From assembly GCF_003054555.1 (NCBI RefSeq), contig NZ_CP026304.1:4340001-4404000 (forward strand): 64,000 nt of DNA. Reading direction: 5' to 3'. The first letter of the stretch is position 1, and every line of letters begins with the position of its first letter. The stretch comes from Streptomyces lunaelactis. GTDB lineage: Bacteria > Actinomycetota > Actinomycetes > Streptomycetales > Streptomycetaceae. A program made the position numbers and the translations under genes. Below, in pieces: positions 34,458 to 46,149 of the stretch. Under the pieces are notes generated by a model. It saw only the letters and a program-made list of their open reading frames with translations. It did no database searches and was not told where the DNA came from.

Positions 34458-35273
34458 GGCGGCCGGCGAAGAGGCCTTCGAGGGCGCTCTGGGACGAAGT
34501 CCCGGGGCGCCCTTCGTCGTTCCGTACGTCTGCGGCGTTCGAATACGCGTCGGCCGGGTGCCGTTCTCCACAGATCTGGGGAGGATCTTCCGTCCACAGC
34601 CTGGGGACTGGAAAGTTGTCCAGATCGCGTCCACAGGCACGGCTGGTGGAACTTCATCGCACCAGGTCAACTGCTTGTGGATTTGTGGCCAACCGTTCTC
34701 CACAGACTGTGGACACGGAGATCGTCCACAGGGCGTGATCGGCGTTGTCCACCGGCGGCCCACAGGCGGAGCCGCGTTGCCCACAGCTTCTCCACACCCC
34801 TGTCCACTGTTCGGCAACGAAACACCAGGTCTCACCGTGTCGAGTGAAAGCCGTCACACCGACGTGGTCGGTTGGGCTGTGGGGAACGTGGGAAAAGCTG
34901 GGGACAGCACTGGGGAAAAGTCCCCTCGGGCTGTGCATCGGGTGTGCAGAACTTTCGGGCGTCCACAGAACGACCCGGTTTTCCACCGGCTCCACCCACA
35001 GGCCCGGTGGACAAAAAAACGGGTCTGACCTGCACAGATGACGTTATCCACCGTTTCCACAGGCCCTACTACTACTGCCCCCTAGAGTTACGGGGAAATT
35101 CGCTTCGAAGAAGGCCCTGTGTACAACTCGAGCCCGGAGCCCCCGACACCTCTTGCCACGACTTGACCCCGACCCGCACCGACTGTCGGTGCCGTACGTC
35201 AGACTGGTCCCCGGCGATACAGCCGACGACGAAGGCCAGCAGGGCGAGCCAGCAACAGCAGGAGGCGGTTCCG
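34458..35273. other. Chromosomal replication origin oriC
   Basis: The 816-bp non-coding dnaA-dnaN region. At least sixteen DnaA-box-like 9-mers (TTGTCCACA type, up to two mismatches) begin at 34564, 34590, 34616, 34627, 34696, 34708 (reverse), 34722, 34745, 34777, 34788, 34800, 34959, 35006 (reverse), 35044, 35053 and 35118 (reverse). Most point the same way. An unboxed gap of about 150 bp lies at 34809-34958. The right end carries the unwinding element and the dnaN promoter. No protein-coding frame is credible. Confidence 0.95.
35044..35077 (+). other. Origin unwinding element: DnaA boxes, GC spacer and DnaA-trios
   Basis: TTATCCACC (35044-35052) and GTTTCCACA (35053-35061), a GC-rich GGCC spacer, then CTACTACTACTG (35066-35077). 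This matches the basal unwinding system described in Bacillus subtilis, where DnaA filaments leave the boxes and engage three-base repeats on one strand. Confidence 0.75.
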
Positions 35274-36404
35274 GTGAAGATCCGGGTGGAGCGCGATGTA
35301 CTCGCGGAGGCGGTGGCCTGGGTGGCCCGCAGCCTCCCGGCCCGTCCGCCGGCGCCCGTACTCGCGGGCCTTCTTCTGAAGGCGGAGGACGGCGCCCTCA
35401 GCTTCTCGAGCTTCGACTACGAGGTCTCGGCCCGCGTCTCCGTGGAGGCGGAGGTCGACGAGGGCGGCACCGTTCTGGTCTCCGGCCGGCTCCTCGCCGA
35501 CATCTGCCGCGCTCTCCCCAACCGCCCGGTGGAGATTTCCACAGACGGTGTACGAGCGACCGTGGTCTGCGGCTCCTCGCGATTCACACTCCACACCCTG
35601 CCTGTGGAGGAGTACCCGGCGCTGCCGCAGATGCCGACCGCGACCGGCACCGTGCCCGGTGAGGTCTTCGCCTCCGCCGCCGCGCAGGTCGCCATCGCCG
35701 CCGGCCGTGACGACACGCTCCCCGTCCTCACCGGCGTACGCATCGAGATCGAGGGCGACTCCGTCACCCTGGCCTCCACCGACCGCTACCGCTTCGCGGT
35801 CCGCGAGTTCCTGTGGAAGCCTGAGAACCCGGAGACTTCCGCGGTCGCCCTGGTGCCCGCCAAGACGCTCCTGGACACCGCCAAGGCGCTCACGAGCGGT
35901 GACACGGTCACCCTGGCGCTCTCCGGCTCGGGTGCGGGCGAGGGGCTGATCGGTTTCGAGGGTGCCGGGCGGCGGACGACGACCCGTCTGCTCGAGGGCG
36001 ATCTGCCGAAGTACCGGACGCTGTTCCCCACCGAGTTCAACTCGGTCGCCGTCATCGAGACCGCGCCCTTCGTCGAGGCCGTCAAGCGTGTGGCCCTGGT
36101 CGCCGAGCGGAACACTCCGGTGCGCCTGAGCTTCGAGCAGGGCGTGCTGATCCTGGAGGCCGGTTCCAGCGACGACGCACAGGCTGTGGAGCGTGTGGAC
36201 GCGAACCTCGACGGCGACGACATCTCGATCGCCTTCAACCCGACCTTCCTGCTCGACGGCCTGAGTGCCATCGACTCGCCGGTCGCCCAGCTGTCCTTCA
36301 CCACCTCCACCAAGCCCGCGCTGCTGAGCGGCAAGCCGGCGGTGGATGCCGAGGCGGACGAGGCGTACAAGTACCTGATCATGCCCGTGCGGCTGTCCGG
36401 CTGA
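35274..36404 (+). CDS. dnaN: DNA polymerase III sliding clamp (beta subunit)
   Basis: Ring-shaped processivity clamp. The 376-residue product begins VKIRVERDVLAEAVAWVARSLPARPPAPVLAG and ends KYLIMPVRLSG, with three clamp domains of about 120 residues each and the ATDRYR-like motif STDRYRFAVREF. The GTG at 35274 follows GGAGG at 8 nt; upstream codons in the same frame run through oriC and are not coding. A perfect terminator follows. Confidence 0.97.
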   Translation: MKIRVERDVLAEAVAWVARSLPARPPAPVLAGLLLKAEDGALSFSSFDYEVSARVSVEAEVDEGGTVLVSGRLLADICRALPNRPVEISTDGVRATVVCGSSRFTLHTLPVEEYPALPQMPTATGTVPGEVFASAAAQVAIAAGRDDTLPVLTGVRIEIEGDSVTLASTDRYRFAVREFLWKPENPETSAVALVPAKTLLDTAKALTSGDTVTLALSGSGAGEGLIGFEGAGRRTTTRLLEGDLPKYRTLFPTEFNSVAVIETAPFVEAVKRVALVAERNTPVRLSFEQGVLILEAGSSDDAQAVERVDANLDGDDISIAFNPTFLLDGLSAIDSPVAQLSFTTSTKPALLSGKPAVDAEADEAYKYLIMPVRLSG

Positions 36405-36442
36405 GACAGCGGACACGGCGTACAGGGCACGAACCGACCGTT

Positions 36443-36480
36443 CCTGACGGGCCTGCTCGGACGTGAGCAGGCCCGTCAGG
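36443..36480 (+). terminator. Terminator after dnaN
   Basis: A perfect 16-bp stem (36443-36458 with 36465-36480) and 6-nt loop. Confidence 0.85.
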
Positions 36481-36550
36481 CCGTGCGTACTGCCCGGGCG
36501 TAGGCTCGGAGCCGGGTACGAATCGGCATACAACGCTTAAGGAATCTGTG

Positions 36551-37429
36551 ATGGAGCTCGGTCTCGTCGGCCTCGGCAAGATGGGCGGCAATATGCGCGA
36601 GCGCATCCGCCGCGCGGGCCACACCGTCATCGGCTACGACCGCGACCCGGACCTCGCCGATGTCCACAGCCTCGAAGAGCTTGTGGGCAAGCTGAAGGCC
36701 CCCCGGGTCGTGTGGGTGATGGTCCCGGCCGGCGCCGCGACCCAGTCCACCGTCGACGAGCTCGCCGCGCTGCTGGAGCCGGGCGATGTGGTGGTCGACG
36801 GCGGCAACTCCCGCTGGACGGACGACGAGAAGCACGCGGTGGAGCTGGGCATCAAGCGCATCGGCTTCGTCGACTGCGGTGTCTCCGGCGGCGTCTGGGG
36901 CCTTGAGAACGGCTACGCGCTGATGTACGGCGGCGAGGCCGAGCACGTCGCGAGGGTCCAGCCGATCTTCGAGGCGCTCAAGCCCGAGGGCGAGTTCGGC
37001 GCGGTCCACGCGGGCAAGGTCGGCGCCGGCCACTTCGCCAAGATGGTCCACAACGGCATCGAGTACGCCATGATGCAGGCCTACGCCGAGGGCTGGGAGC
37101 TCCTGGAGAAGGTCCACTCGGTCACCGACGTACGCGAGGTTTTCCGCTCCTGGCAGGAGGGCACGGTCATCCGTTCCTGGCTGCTCGACCTGGCGGTCAA
37201 CGCGCTCGACGAAGACGAGCACCTGGAGAAGCTGCGCGGTTATGCACAGGATTCCGGCGAGGGCCGGTGGACTGTGGAAGCCGCCATCGACAACGCTGTG
37301 CCGCTGCCCGCGATCACCGCGTCGCTGTTCGCGCGGTTCGCGTCCCGGCAGGACGACTCCCCGCAGATGAAGATGATCGCGGCGCTGCGCAACCAGTTCG
37401 GCGGCCACGCGGTCGAGAACAAGAAGTAG
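36551..37429 (+). CDS. gnd: 6-Phosphogluconate dehydrogenase (decarboxylating), short form
   Basis: Converts 6-phosphogluconate to ribulose-5-phosphate in the pentose phosphate pathway. The 292-residue product is the short GndA/YqeC-like type: MELGLVGLGKMGGNMRERIRRAGH (dinucleotide site), VVVDGGNSRWTDDEK, GVSGGVWGLENGYALMYGG and GAGHFAKMVHNGIEYAMMQAYAEGWELL. I chose ATG 36551, with AAGGA 7 nt upstream; GTG 36548 directly before it is an alternative. Its place between dnaN and recF is typical of Streptomyces. Confidence 0.94.
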   Translation: MELGLVGLGKMGGNMRERIRRAGHTVIGYDRDPDLADVHSLEELVGKLKAPRVVWVMVPAGAATQSTVDELAALLEPGDVVVDGGNSRWTDDEKHAVELGIKRIGFVDCGVSGGVWGLENGYALMYGGEAEHVARVQPIFEALKPEGEFGAVHAGKVGAGHFAKMVHNGIEYAMMQAYAEGWELLEKVHSVTDVREVFRSWQEGTVIRSWLLDLAVNALDEDEHLEKLRGYAQDSGEGRWTVEAAIDNAVPLPAITASLFARFASRQDDSPQMKMIAALRNQFGGHAVENKK

Positions 37430-37459
37430 CCCTGAGCCGGGGGAGGTCGGCGTACATCC

Positions 37460-38587
37460 ATGCACGTCACGCATTTGTCGCTGGCCGACTTCCGCTCGTA
37501 CGCCCGGGTCGAGGTCCCTCTCGACCCGGGCGTCACCGCGTTCGTGGGGGCGAACGGGCAGGGCAAGACCAACCTCGTCGAGGCGGTCGGCTATCTCGCG
37601 ACGCTGGCCAGCCACCGGGTCTCGTCGGACGCTCCGCTGGTCCGGATGGGGGCGGACCGGGCGGTCATCCGGGCGGCCGTCACCCAGGGCGAGCGCTCCC
37701 AGCTGATCGAGCTGGAGCTCAATCCGGGGAAGGCGAACCGGGCTCGTATCAACAGGTCCTCGCAGGTCAGACCGCGTGATGTGCTCGGGATAGTGCGGAC
37801 GGTGCTCTTCGCGCCGGAGGACCTGGCGCTGGTGAAGGGCGATCCGGGCGAGCGGCGCCGGTTCCTCGACGAGCTGATCACGGCGCGCTCGCCGCGGATG
37901 GCGGGCGTGCGGTCCGACTACGAGCGGGTGCTCAAGCAGCGCAACACCCTTCTGAAGTCGGCGGCGATGGCGCGACGGCACGGTGGGCGCGGGATGGATC
38001 TGTCCACGCTGGATGTGTGGGACCAGCATCTGGCGCGGGCGGGGGCGGAGCTGCTGGCGCAGCGGATCGATCTGATCGCGGCGCTGCAGCCGCTGACGGA
38101 CAAGGCGTACGAGCAGTTGGCGCCGGGCGGCGGTCCGATCGCGCTGGAGTACCGTTCCTCCGCCGGTGGGGCGGGCGGTGTGCACGGTCGCGACGAGCTG
38201 TGCGAGCAGCTGATTGCCGCGCTTGCGGAGGTGCGCAAGCAGGAGATCGAGCGGGGTGTGACGCTGGTCGGGCCGCATCGCGACGATCTGGTGCTCAGGC
38301 TGGGGCAGCTGCCCGCGAAGGGGTACGCCAGCCATGGCGAGTCCTGGTCGTACGCGCTGTCGCTGCGGCTTGCCTCGTACGACCTGCTCCGGGCCGAGGG
38401 CAATGAGCCCGTGCTGGTCCTGGACGATGTCTTCGCGGAGCTGGACGCCCGGCGGCGGGAGCGGCTGGCGGAACTGGTGGCTCCGGGCGAGCAGGTGCTG
38501 GTGACGGCGGCGGTCGAGGACGATGTGCCGGGTGTGCTGGCGGGGGTGCGGTACGAGGTGGCCGAGGGCGAGGTGGCGCGCGTATGA
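37460..38587 (+). CDS. recF: DNA replication and repair protein RecF
   Basis: SMC-like ATPase that helps load RecA at gaps. The 375-residue product starts [43 protein letters not shown], with Walker A in GANGQGKTN, and has the signature region [33 protein letters not shown] (ABC signature and Walker B) near residues 295-330. ATG start with GGGGGAGG upstream. Stop overlaps dciA by 4 nt, so the two are translationally coupled. Confidence 0.96.
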   Translation: MHVTHLSLADFRSYARVEVPLDPGVTAFVGANGQGKTNLVEAVGYLATLASHRVSSDAPLVRMGADRAVIRAAVTQGERSQLIELELNPGKANRARINRSSQVRPRDVLGIVRTVLFAPEDLALVKGDPGERRRFLDELITARSPRMAGVRSDYERVLKQRNTLLKSAAMARRHGGRGMDLSTLDVWDQHLARAGAELLAQRIDLIAALQPLTDKAYEQLAPGGGPIALEYRSSAGGAGGVHGRDELCEQLIAALAEVRKQEIERGVTLVGPHRDDLVLRLGQLPAKGYASHGESWSYALSLRLASYDLLRAEGNEPVLVLDDVFAELDARRRERLAELVAPGEQVLVTAAVEDDVPGVLAGVRYEVAEGEVARV

Positions 38588-39168
38588 GCGACGATTCCGG
38601 CCGTCAGGCCGGCGACCGGTCTCCGGGGGAGCTTGCAGGTCAGCCTGCGGAACAGCCGAAGGCGCCCGAGTCGTCGGGGGTCGATCTGGCGCGGGTCGCG
38701 CTGCGCGCGGCGAAGGAGCAGGCGAAGGCGCGGGGCGCGGCGGCCCAGCAGAAGAAGCAGGCCAGGCGGGGTGGCGGCCTACGGTCGGGTGCGCGGGCGG
38801 ACGGGCGCGATCCGCTGCCGCTGGGTGCGGCGATCAACCGGCTGATCACCGAGCGGGGCTGGGAGACGCCGGCCGCGGTGGGCGGGGTGATGGGGCGCTG
38901 GCCGCAGATCGTGGGCGAGGACCTGGCGAACCACTGTGTGCCGCAGAAGTACGACGAGGATGAGCGCGTGCTGACGGTGCAGTGCGACTCGACGGCGTGG
39001 GCGACGCAGCTGCGGCTGCTGGCGCCGCGGCTGGTGGCGCGGCTGAACGAGGACCTGGGGCAGGGGACCGTAAAGTTGATCAAGGTGCTGGGGCCGGGGG
39101 GGCCGCCGCGGAGGTATGGGCCGTTGAGGGCTCCGGGGAGTGTGGGGCCGGGGGACACGTACGGGTGA
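38584..39168 (+). CDS. dciA: DciA-type protein (DUF721), replicative helicase operator
   Basis: DciA replaces DnaC/DnaI as helper of the DnaB helicase in most bacteria. The 194-residue product has a charged, disordered N-terminal half and the DUF721 domain at about 80-165: [37 protein letters not shown], then [30 protein letters not shown]. The recF-dciA-gyrB position equals that of Rv0004 in mycobacteria. ATG start in a 4-nt overlap with recF. Confidence 0.92.
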   Translation: MSDDSGRQAGDRSPGELAGQPAEQPKAPESSGVDLARVALRAAKEQAKARGAAAQQKKQARRGGGLRSGARADGRDPLPLGAAINRLITERGWETPAAVGGVMGRWPQIVGEDLANHCVPQKYDEDERVLTVQCDSTAWATQLRLLAPRLVARLNEDLGQGTVKLIKVLGPGGPPRRYGPLRAPGSVGPGDTYG

Positions 39169-41755
<2,587 letters not shown>

Positions 41756-41796
41756 GTCGGTCTCAGCTGACCGCTTCGAAAGGATCTTGACCAGCA

Positions 41797-44388
41797 ATGG
41801 CCGACGAAAACACCCCCGCCACCACCGAAGAAGAAGAGCCGGTCATGCGGATCGAGCCCGTCGGGCTCGAGACGGAGATGCAGCGCTCGTATCTCGACTA
41901 CGCGATGTCCGTCATCGTCTCGCGTGCCCTGCCCGACGTACGGGACGGTCTCAAGCCCGTCCACCGTCGTGTGCTCTACGCGATGTACGACGGCGGCTAC
42001 CGGCCCGAGAAGGGCTTCTACAAGTGCGCCCGCGTCGTCGGTGACGTCATGGGTACGTACCACCCGCACGGCGACTCCTCGATCTACGACGCCCTGGTCC
42101 GGCTGGCCCAGCCGTGGTCGATGCGCATGCCGCTGGTGGACTCCAACGGCAACTTCGGTTCCCCGGGCAACGACCCCGCCGCCGCCATGCGGTACACCGA
42201 GTGCAAGCTGATGCCGCAGTCGATGGAGATGCTCCGGGACATCGACGAGGAGACCGTCGACTTCCAGGACAACTACGACGGGCGCAACCAGGAGCCGACG
42301 GTCCTGCCGGCGCGCTTCCCGAACCTCCTGGTCAACGGCTCGGCCGGCATCGCGGTCGGTATGGCGACCAACATCCCGCCGCACAATCTGCGTGAGGTCG
42401 CGGCCGGCGCGCAGTGGGCGCTGGAGCACCCGGAGGCCTCGCACGAGGAGCTGCAGGACGCGCTCATCGAGCGGATCAAGGGCCCGGACTTCCCGTCCGG
42501 CGCGCTGGTCGTGGGCCGCAAGGGCATCGAGGAGGCGTACCGCACCGGCCGTGGCTCGATCACGATGCGCGCGGTCGTCGAGGTCGAGGAGATCCAGAAC
42601 CGCCAGTGCCTGGTGGTCACGGAGCTTCCGTACCAGACCAACCCCGACAACCTCGCGCAGAAGATCGCCGACCTGGTGAAGGACGGCAAGATCGGCGGCA
42701 TCGCGGACGTCCGCGACGAGACCTCTTCCCGTACGGGCCAGCGCCTGGTCATCGTGCTGAAGCGGGACGCGGTCGCCAAGGTCGTGCTGAACAACCTCTA
42801 CAAGCACACCGATCTGCAGACCAACTTCGGCGCCAACATGCTGGCACTGGTCGACGGTGTGCCGCGCACCCTCTCGCTGGACGCCTTCATCCGCCACTGG
42901 GTGACGCACCAGATCGAGGTCATCGTCCGGCGTACGAAGTTCCGCCTGCGCAAGGCGGAGGAGCGGGCGCACATTCTGCGCGGTCTGCTCAAGGCGCTGG
43001 ACGCGATCGACGAGGTCATCGCTCTGATCCGGCGCAGCGACACGGTCGAGACCGCGCGCACGGGCCTGATGGGGCTGCTCTCCATCGACGAGATCCAGGC
43101 CAATGCCATCCTCGAGATGCAGCTGCGCCGACTGGCCGCCCTGGAGCGCCAGAAGATCGTCGCCGAGCACGACGAGCTGCAGCAGAAGATCAACGAGTAC
43201 AACGCGATCCTCGCCTCGCCGGAGAAGCAGCGTCAGATCGTCAGCGAGGAACTGGCCGTCATCGTCGAGAAGTTCGGCGACGACCGGCGCTCCAAGCTGG
43301 TGCCCTTCGACGGTGACATGTCCATCGAGGACCTGATCGCCGAGGAGGACATCGTCGTCACCATCACGCGTGGCGGCTATGTGAAGCGTACGAAGACGGA
43401 CGACTACCGCTCGCAGAAGCGCGGCGGCAAGGGCGTACGCGGTACGAAGCTGAAGGAAGACGACATCGTCGACCACTTCTTCGTCTCGACCACGCACCAC
43501 TGGCTGCTGTTCTTCACCAACAAGGGCCGGGTCTACCGGGCCAAGGCGTACGAACTCCCCGACGCCGGCCGGGACGCGCGCGGACAGCACGTCGCGAATC
43601 TGCTGGCCTTCCAGCCGGACGAGCAGATCGCCGAGATCCTGGCGATCCGCGACTACAACGCCGCGCCCTATCTGGTGCTCGCCACCAAGGGCGGCCTGGT
43701 GAAGAAGACGTCGCTGAAGGACTACGACTCGCCGCGTTCGGGTGGTGTGATCGCGATCAACCTCCGGGAGACGGAGGACGGCAGCGACGACGAGCTGATC
43801 GGCGCGGAGCTGGTGTCCGCCGAGGACGATCTGCTGCTGATCAGTAAGAAGGCGCAGTCGATCAGGTTCACCGCGACGGACGATGCGCTGCGCCCGATGG
43901 GGCGTGCGACATCCGGCGTGAAGGGGATGAGTTTCCGTGAGGGAGACGAGCTCCTCTCGATGAATGTCGTCCGGCCCGGTACGTTCGTGTTCACTGCCAC
44001 TGATGGTGGGTACGCGAAGCGGACCGCCGTCGACGAGTATCGCGTCCAGGGTCGTGGCGGCCTCGGTATCAAGGCCGCCAAGATCGTGGAGGACCGCGGT
44101 TCACTCGTGGGTGCGCTGGTGGTCGAGGGGACCGATGAGATCCTTGCCATCACCCTCGGCGGCGGTGTGATTCGTACGCGAGTCAATGAAGTCAGGGAGA
44201 CGGGCCGTGACACCATGGGCGTCCAACTGATCAACCTGGGCAAGCGCGATGCCGTGGTCGGTATCGCTCGTAACGCCGAGGCAGGTCGCGAGGCCGAAGA
44301 GGTCGAAGGGACCGAAGAGGCCGACAATGAGGCGGTCGAGGCGGCAGTCGAGGGCAGTGAGTCCTCGGCCGGGGAGCACGAGGAGTAA
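41797..44388 (+). CDS. gyrA: DNA gyrase subunit A
   Basis: Breaks and rejoins DNA. The 863-residue product has the quinolone-resistance region [20 protein letters not shown] with the usual serine and aspartate, so no resistance change is seen there, and the active-site tyrosine in [10 protein letters not shown]. The C-terminal half has the beta-pinwheel repeats ([24 protein letters not shown]) and the DNA-wrapping box [13 protein letters not shown] Glu-rich tail (about 45 residues) ends it. ATG start with GAAAGGA. It continues into a DUF3566 gene 3 nt later. Confidence 0.97.
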   Translation: MADENTPATTEEEEPVMRIEPVGLETEMQRSYLDYAMSVIVSRALPDVRDGLKPVHRRVLYAMYDGGYRPEKGFYKCARVVGDVMGTYHPHGDSSIYDALVRLAQPWSMRMPLVDSNGNFGSPGNDPAAAMRYTECKLMPQSMEMLRDIDEETVDFQDNYDGRNQEPTVLPARFPNLLVNGSAGIAVGMATNIPPHNLREVAAGAQWALEHPEASHEELQDALIERIKGPDFPSGALVVGRKGIEEAYRTGRGSITMRAVVEVEEIQNRQCLVVTELPYQTNPDNLAQKIADLVKDGKIGGIADVRDETSSRTGQRLVIVLKRDAVAKVVLNNLYKHTDLQTNFGANMLALVDGVPRTLSLDAFIRHWVTHQIEVIVRRTKFRLRKAEERAHILRGLLKALDAIDEVIALIRRSDTVETARTGLMGLLSIDEIQANAILEMQLRRLAALERQKIVAEHDELQQKINEYNAILASPEKQRQIVSEELAVIVEKFGDDRRSKLVPFDGDMSIEDLIAEEDIVVTITRGGYVKRTKTDDYRSQKRGGKGVRGTKLKEDDIVDHFFVSTTHHWLLFFTNKGRVYRAKAYELPDAGRDARGQHVANLLAFQPDEQIAEILAIRDYNAAPYLVLATKGGLVKKTSLKDYDSPRSGGVIAINLRETEDGSDDELIGAELVSAEDDLLLISKKAQSIRFTATDDALRPMGRATSGVKGMSFREGDELLSMNVVRPGTFVFTATDGGYAKRTAVDEYRVQGRGGLGIKAAKIVEDRGSLVGALVVEGTDEILAITLGGGVIRTRVNEVRETGRDTMGVQLINLGKRDAVVGIARNAEAGREAEEVEGTEEADNEAVEAAVEGSESSAGEHEE

Positions 44389-44391
44389 AGC

Positions 44392-45039
44392 GTGAGTGGA
44401 GCCACGGGCGCCGGATCGGCCGCTTCCGGAGCGAACGGTGCCCGTGGCCCTGCCGCGGACTCCCAGGGGGTTACGGTGACGGACACCCGGGGGCCTCAGC
44501 CCCCGTACGAGATGTTTGGCGGCGAGCAGTCGGCGCCGCAGCAGGCCGGGCAGCCGTACCACCCGCCGCAGGCCTATCCCTCGCCGCCCGGCGGGGGCGG
44601 CACGCATGGCGGGCAGCAGGCGGGCACCGCTGTGCGCCGGCCGCGGACCGGGGCGCGCACGACGCCGCGGACCCGCAAGGCGCGGCTGCGGGTGGCCAAG
44701 GCCGATCCGTGGTCGGTGATGAAGGTCAGCTTCCTGCTCTCCATCGCGCTGGGGATCTGCACGGTGATCGCGTCCGCGGTGCTATGGATGGTCATGGACG
44801 CGATGGGCGTCTTCTCCACGGTGGGCGGGACGATCAGCGAGGCCACCGGCTCCAACGAGAGCAATGGCTTCGACCTTCAGTCGTTCCTTTCGCTGCCGCG
44901 GGTGCTGATCTTCACCTCGGTGATCGCGGTGATCGACGTGGTGCTGGCCACAGCGCTGGCGACGCTCGGAGCCTTTATCTACAACCTCTCCGCCGGTTTC
45001 GTGGGCGGTGTCGAGCTCACGCTCGCAGAGGACGAGTGA
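44392..45039 (+). CDS. DUF3566 membrane protein downstream of gyrA
   Basis: A 215-residue actinobacterial protein of unknown function, always next to gyrA. The Gly/Pro-rich N-terminal 100 residues look cytoplasmic and disordered; then come a basic stretch (RTTPRTRKARLRVAKADPWSVMK) and two hydrophobic helices (about 107-130, SFLLSIALGICTVIASAVLWMV, and 165-198). The mature fold matches the DUF3566 family (short loop with SNESNGFDLQSFLSLPRVL). GTG start with AGGAG, three nt past gyrA, so it is in the gyrase operon. tRNA-Ile follows. Confidence 0.88.
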   Translation: MSGATGAGSAASGANGARGPAADSQGVTVTDTRGPQPPYEMFGGEQSAPQQAGQPYHPPQAYPSPPGGGGTHGGQQAGTAVRRPRTGARTTPRTRKARLRVAKADPWSVMKVSFLLSIALGICTVIASAVLWMVMDAMGVFSTVGGTISEATGSNESNGFDLQSFLSLPRVLIFTSVIAVIDVVLATALATLGAFIYNLSAGFVGGVELTLAEDE

Positions 45040-45108
45040 GACGGGACAACCGATTTTGGGACTGGCCCCGACGTGCGCTAATCTTCATGAGTCAGCGCGC
45101 AGCGCGGC

Positions 45109-45182
45109 GGGGCTATAGCTCAGTTGGTTAGAGCGCATCCCTGATAAGGATGAGGCCACAGGTTCAAATCCTGTTAGCCCCA
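45109..45182 (+). tRNA. tRNA-Ile (anticodon GAT)
   Basis: A 74-nt cloverleaf. Acceptor arms GGGGCTA and TAGCCCC pair fully, the D arm is AGCTCAGTTGGTTAGAGC, the anticodon loop CTGATAA gives GAT, and the T arm contains GGTTCAAATCC. The 3' CCA is not encoded (ACAG follows). Its place after gyrA is conserved in actinobacteria. Confidence 0.97.
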
Positions 45183-45350
45183 CAGTGACGATTCGGCCCG
45201 TACGGAGATTCTCCGTGCGGGCCGATCGCTTTGTCCGGGGCCGGAGTTGGGGCGTACGGAGGCCGTACGCAGGTCACCGATCGGTATCGGTCGGTGTGTA
45301 TAGTCGGGCGCCAGAAGTCCTCATACGTCAAGGAAAGACGAGGTCGCGCG

Positions 45351-45485
45351 GTGAAGAAGCTTCTCCTGGTCGCACTGGCCGCCATCGGCGGGCTCCTCGT
45401 GTACCGCCAGATCCAGGCGGATCGCGCCGAGCAGGATCTGTGGACGGAGGCGACCGACTCCGTGCCCGCAGGTTCGGGTGTGTGA
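45351..45485 (+). CDS. DLW-39 family small membrane protein
   Basis: A 44-residue protein, MKKLLLVALAAIGGLLVYRQ then IQADRAEQDLWTEATDSVP, with one N-terminal helix and the DLW motif that names the family. GTG start at 45351 with GACGAGG upstream; a TATAGT -10-like sequence lies near 45298. Its position after tRNA-Ile is conserved in Streptomyces. Function unknown. Confidence 0.85.
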   Translation: MKKLLLVALAAIGGLLVYRQIQADRAEQDLWTEATDSVPAGSGV

Positions 45486-45509
45486 GACGCAAACGGTCTT
45501 GAGTCACGG

Positions 45510-45535
45510 GCCCCGGTCGCTGAAGCGGCCGGGGC
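45510..45535 (+). terminator. Terminator after the DLW-39 gene
   Basis: An 11-bp GC-rich stem (45510-45520 with 45525-45535), one G-T mismatch and a TGAA loop. Confidence 0.75.
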
Positions 45536-45680
45536 TTCGTGCTGCTCCGGGCTCCGTGCCGGCCGGGATTTCGTGCTGCCTGAGCGCCTCGGTGGCGTTG
45601 CATGACCGTGACAATCCTGGCCTTGAGTTCCCTTCAGTAAACCATTAAGTTGCAAGTGCAAATTTTGGTCTTGGGGGGAC

Positions 45681-46149
45681 ATGGTGAAGGCATGGCTGGG
45701 CCGCCGTACGGCGGTGGCAATGATCGGCGCGGCGCTGCTCGCCCTGGGGGCCCGTTCCGGTGCACACCAGCGGCGGGTTCTACATCGCCGTCACGCTGGG
45801 CGCGAAGTCCGCCGAGATCGCCGAGAACCCGCAGATCGGCGTAGTGCTGCGGGTGGCGGTGATGGGCGGCGAACTGGCCGGGCCGCAACACGACGCCCCC
45901 GCTGTGGCGAAGAAGGCGGACAAGAAGGGTGATTCGGCCGCGCGCGCAGACAGCAACGCGGCCGAACGGGCAGGATGGTCCGGCACTGGGACCGCGGCTG
46001 TGGCGGGCGGTGCGCTCGTGGTGGTCGCGGGCCTGGTGCTGGTACTGGTACGGCGCAGGCGGGCCGCGGGTGCTGCCACGGTCGCGCACTCGACCACGGA
46101 ATCGTCGCCCTCGACCAACTCAACGGACTCAACAAGGAGAAGCGCGTGA
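45681..46149 (+). pseudogene. Collapsed and frameshifted copy of the downstream exported-protein gene
   Basis: The ATG at 45681 starts a good signal peptide (MVKAWLGRRTAVAMIGAALLALG). After a run of five G at 45746-45750 the frame is lost, but the next frame continues PVPVHTSGGFYIAVTLGAKSAEIAENPQ ... LRVAVMGGE. That resembles the end of the next gene's extracellular domain (GWYYLSVTLNPKIAEEYGNK ... LRVNVEGE). A C-terminal helix and RRRR tail then follow to the TGA at 46147. The middle, about 300 residues in the neighbour, is missing. I read it as an ancestral tandem duplicate that suffered an internal deletion plus a 1-nt shift. Without the shift, a short protein of about 155 residues would result. 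Its stop overlaps the next gene's start. Confidence 0.75.

Noticed and set aside
32310..34835. An 841-residue leftward open frame antisense to dnaA and oriC
   Set aside because: A by-product of high GC: no ribosome site, low-complexity composition, and dnaA is certain on the other strand.
36661..36670. DnaA-box-like ATGTCCACA inside gnd
   Set aside because: A single imperfect site inside a coding region; expected by chance.
45975..46145. An upstream in-frame extension of the exported-protein gene to 45975
   Set aside because: It overlaps the paralogue remnant in another frame and hides the clear signal peptide that starts at GTG 46146.
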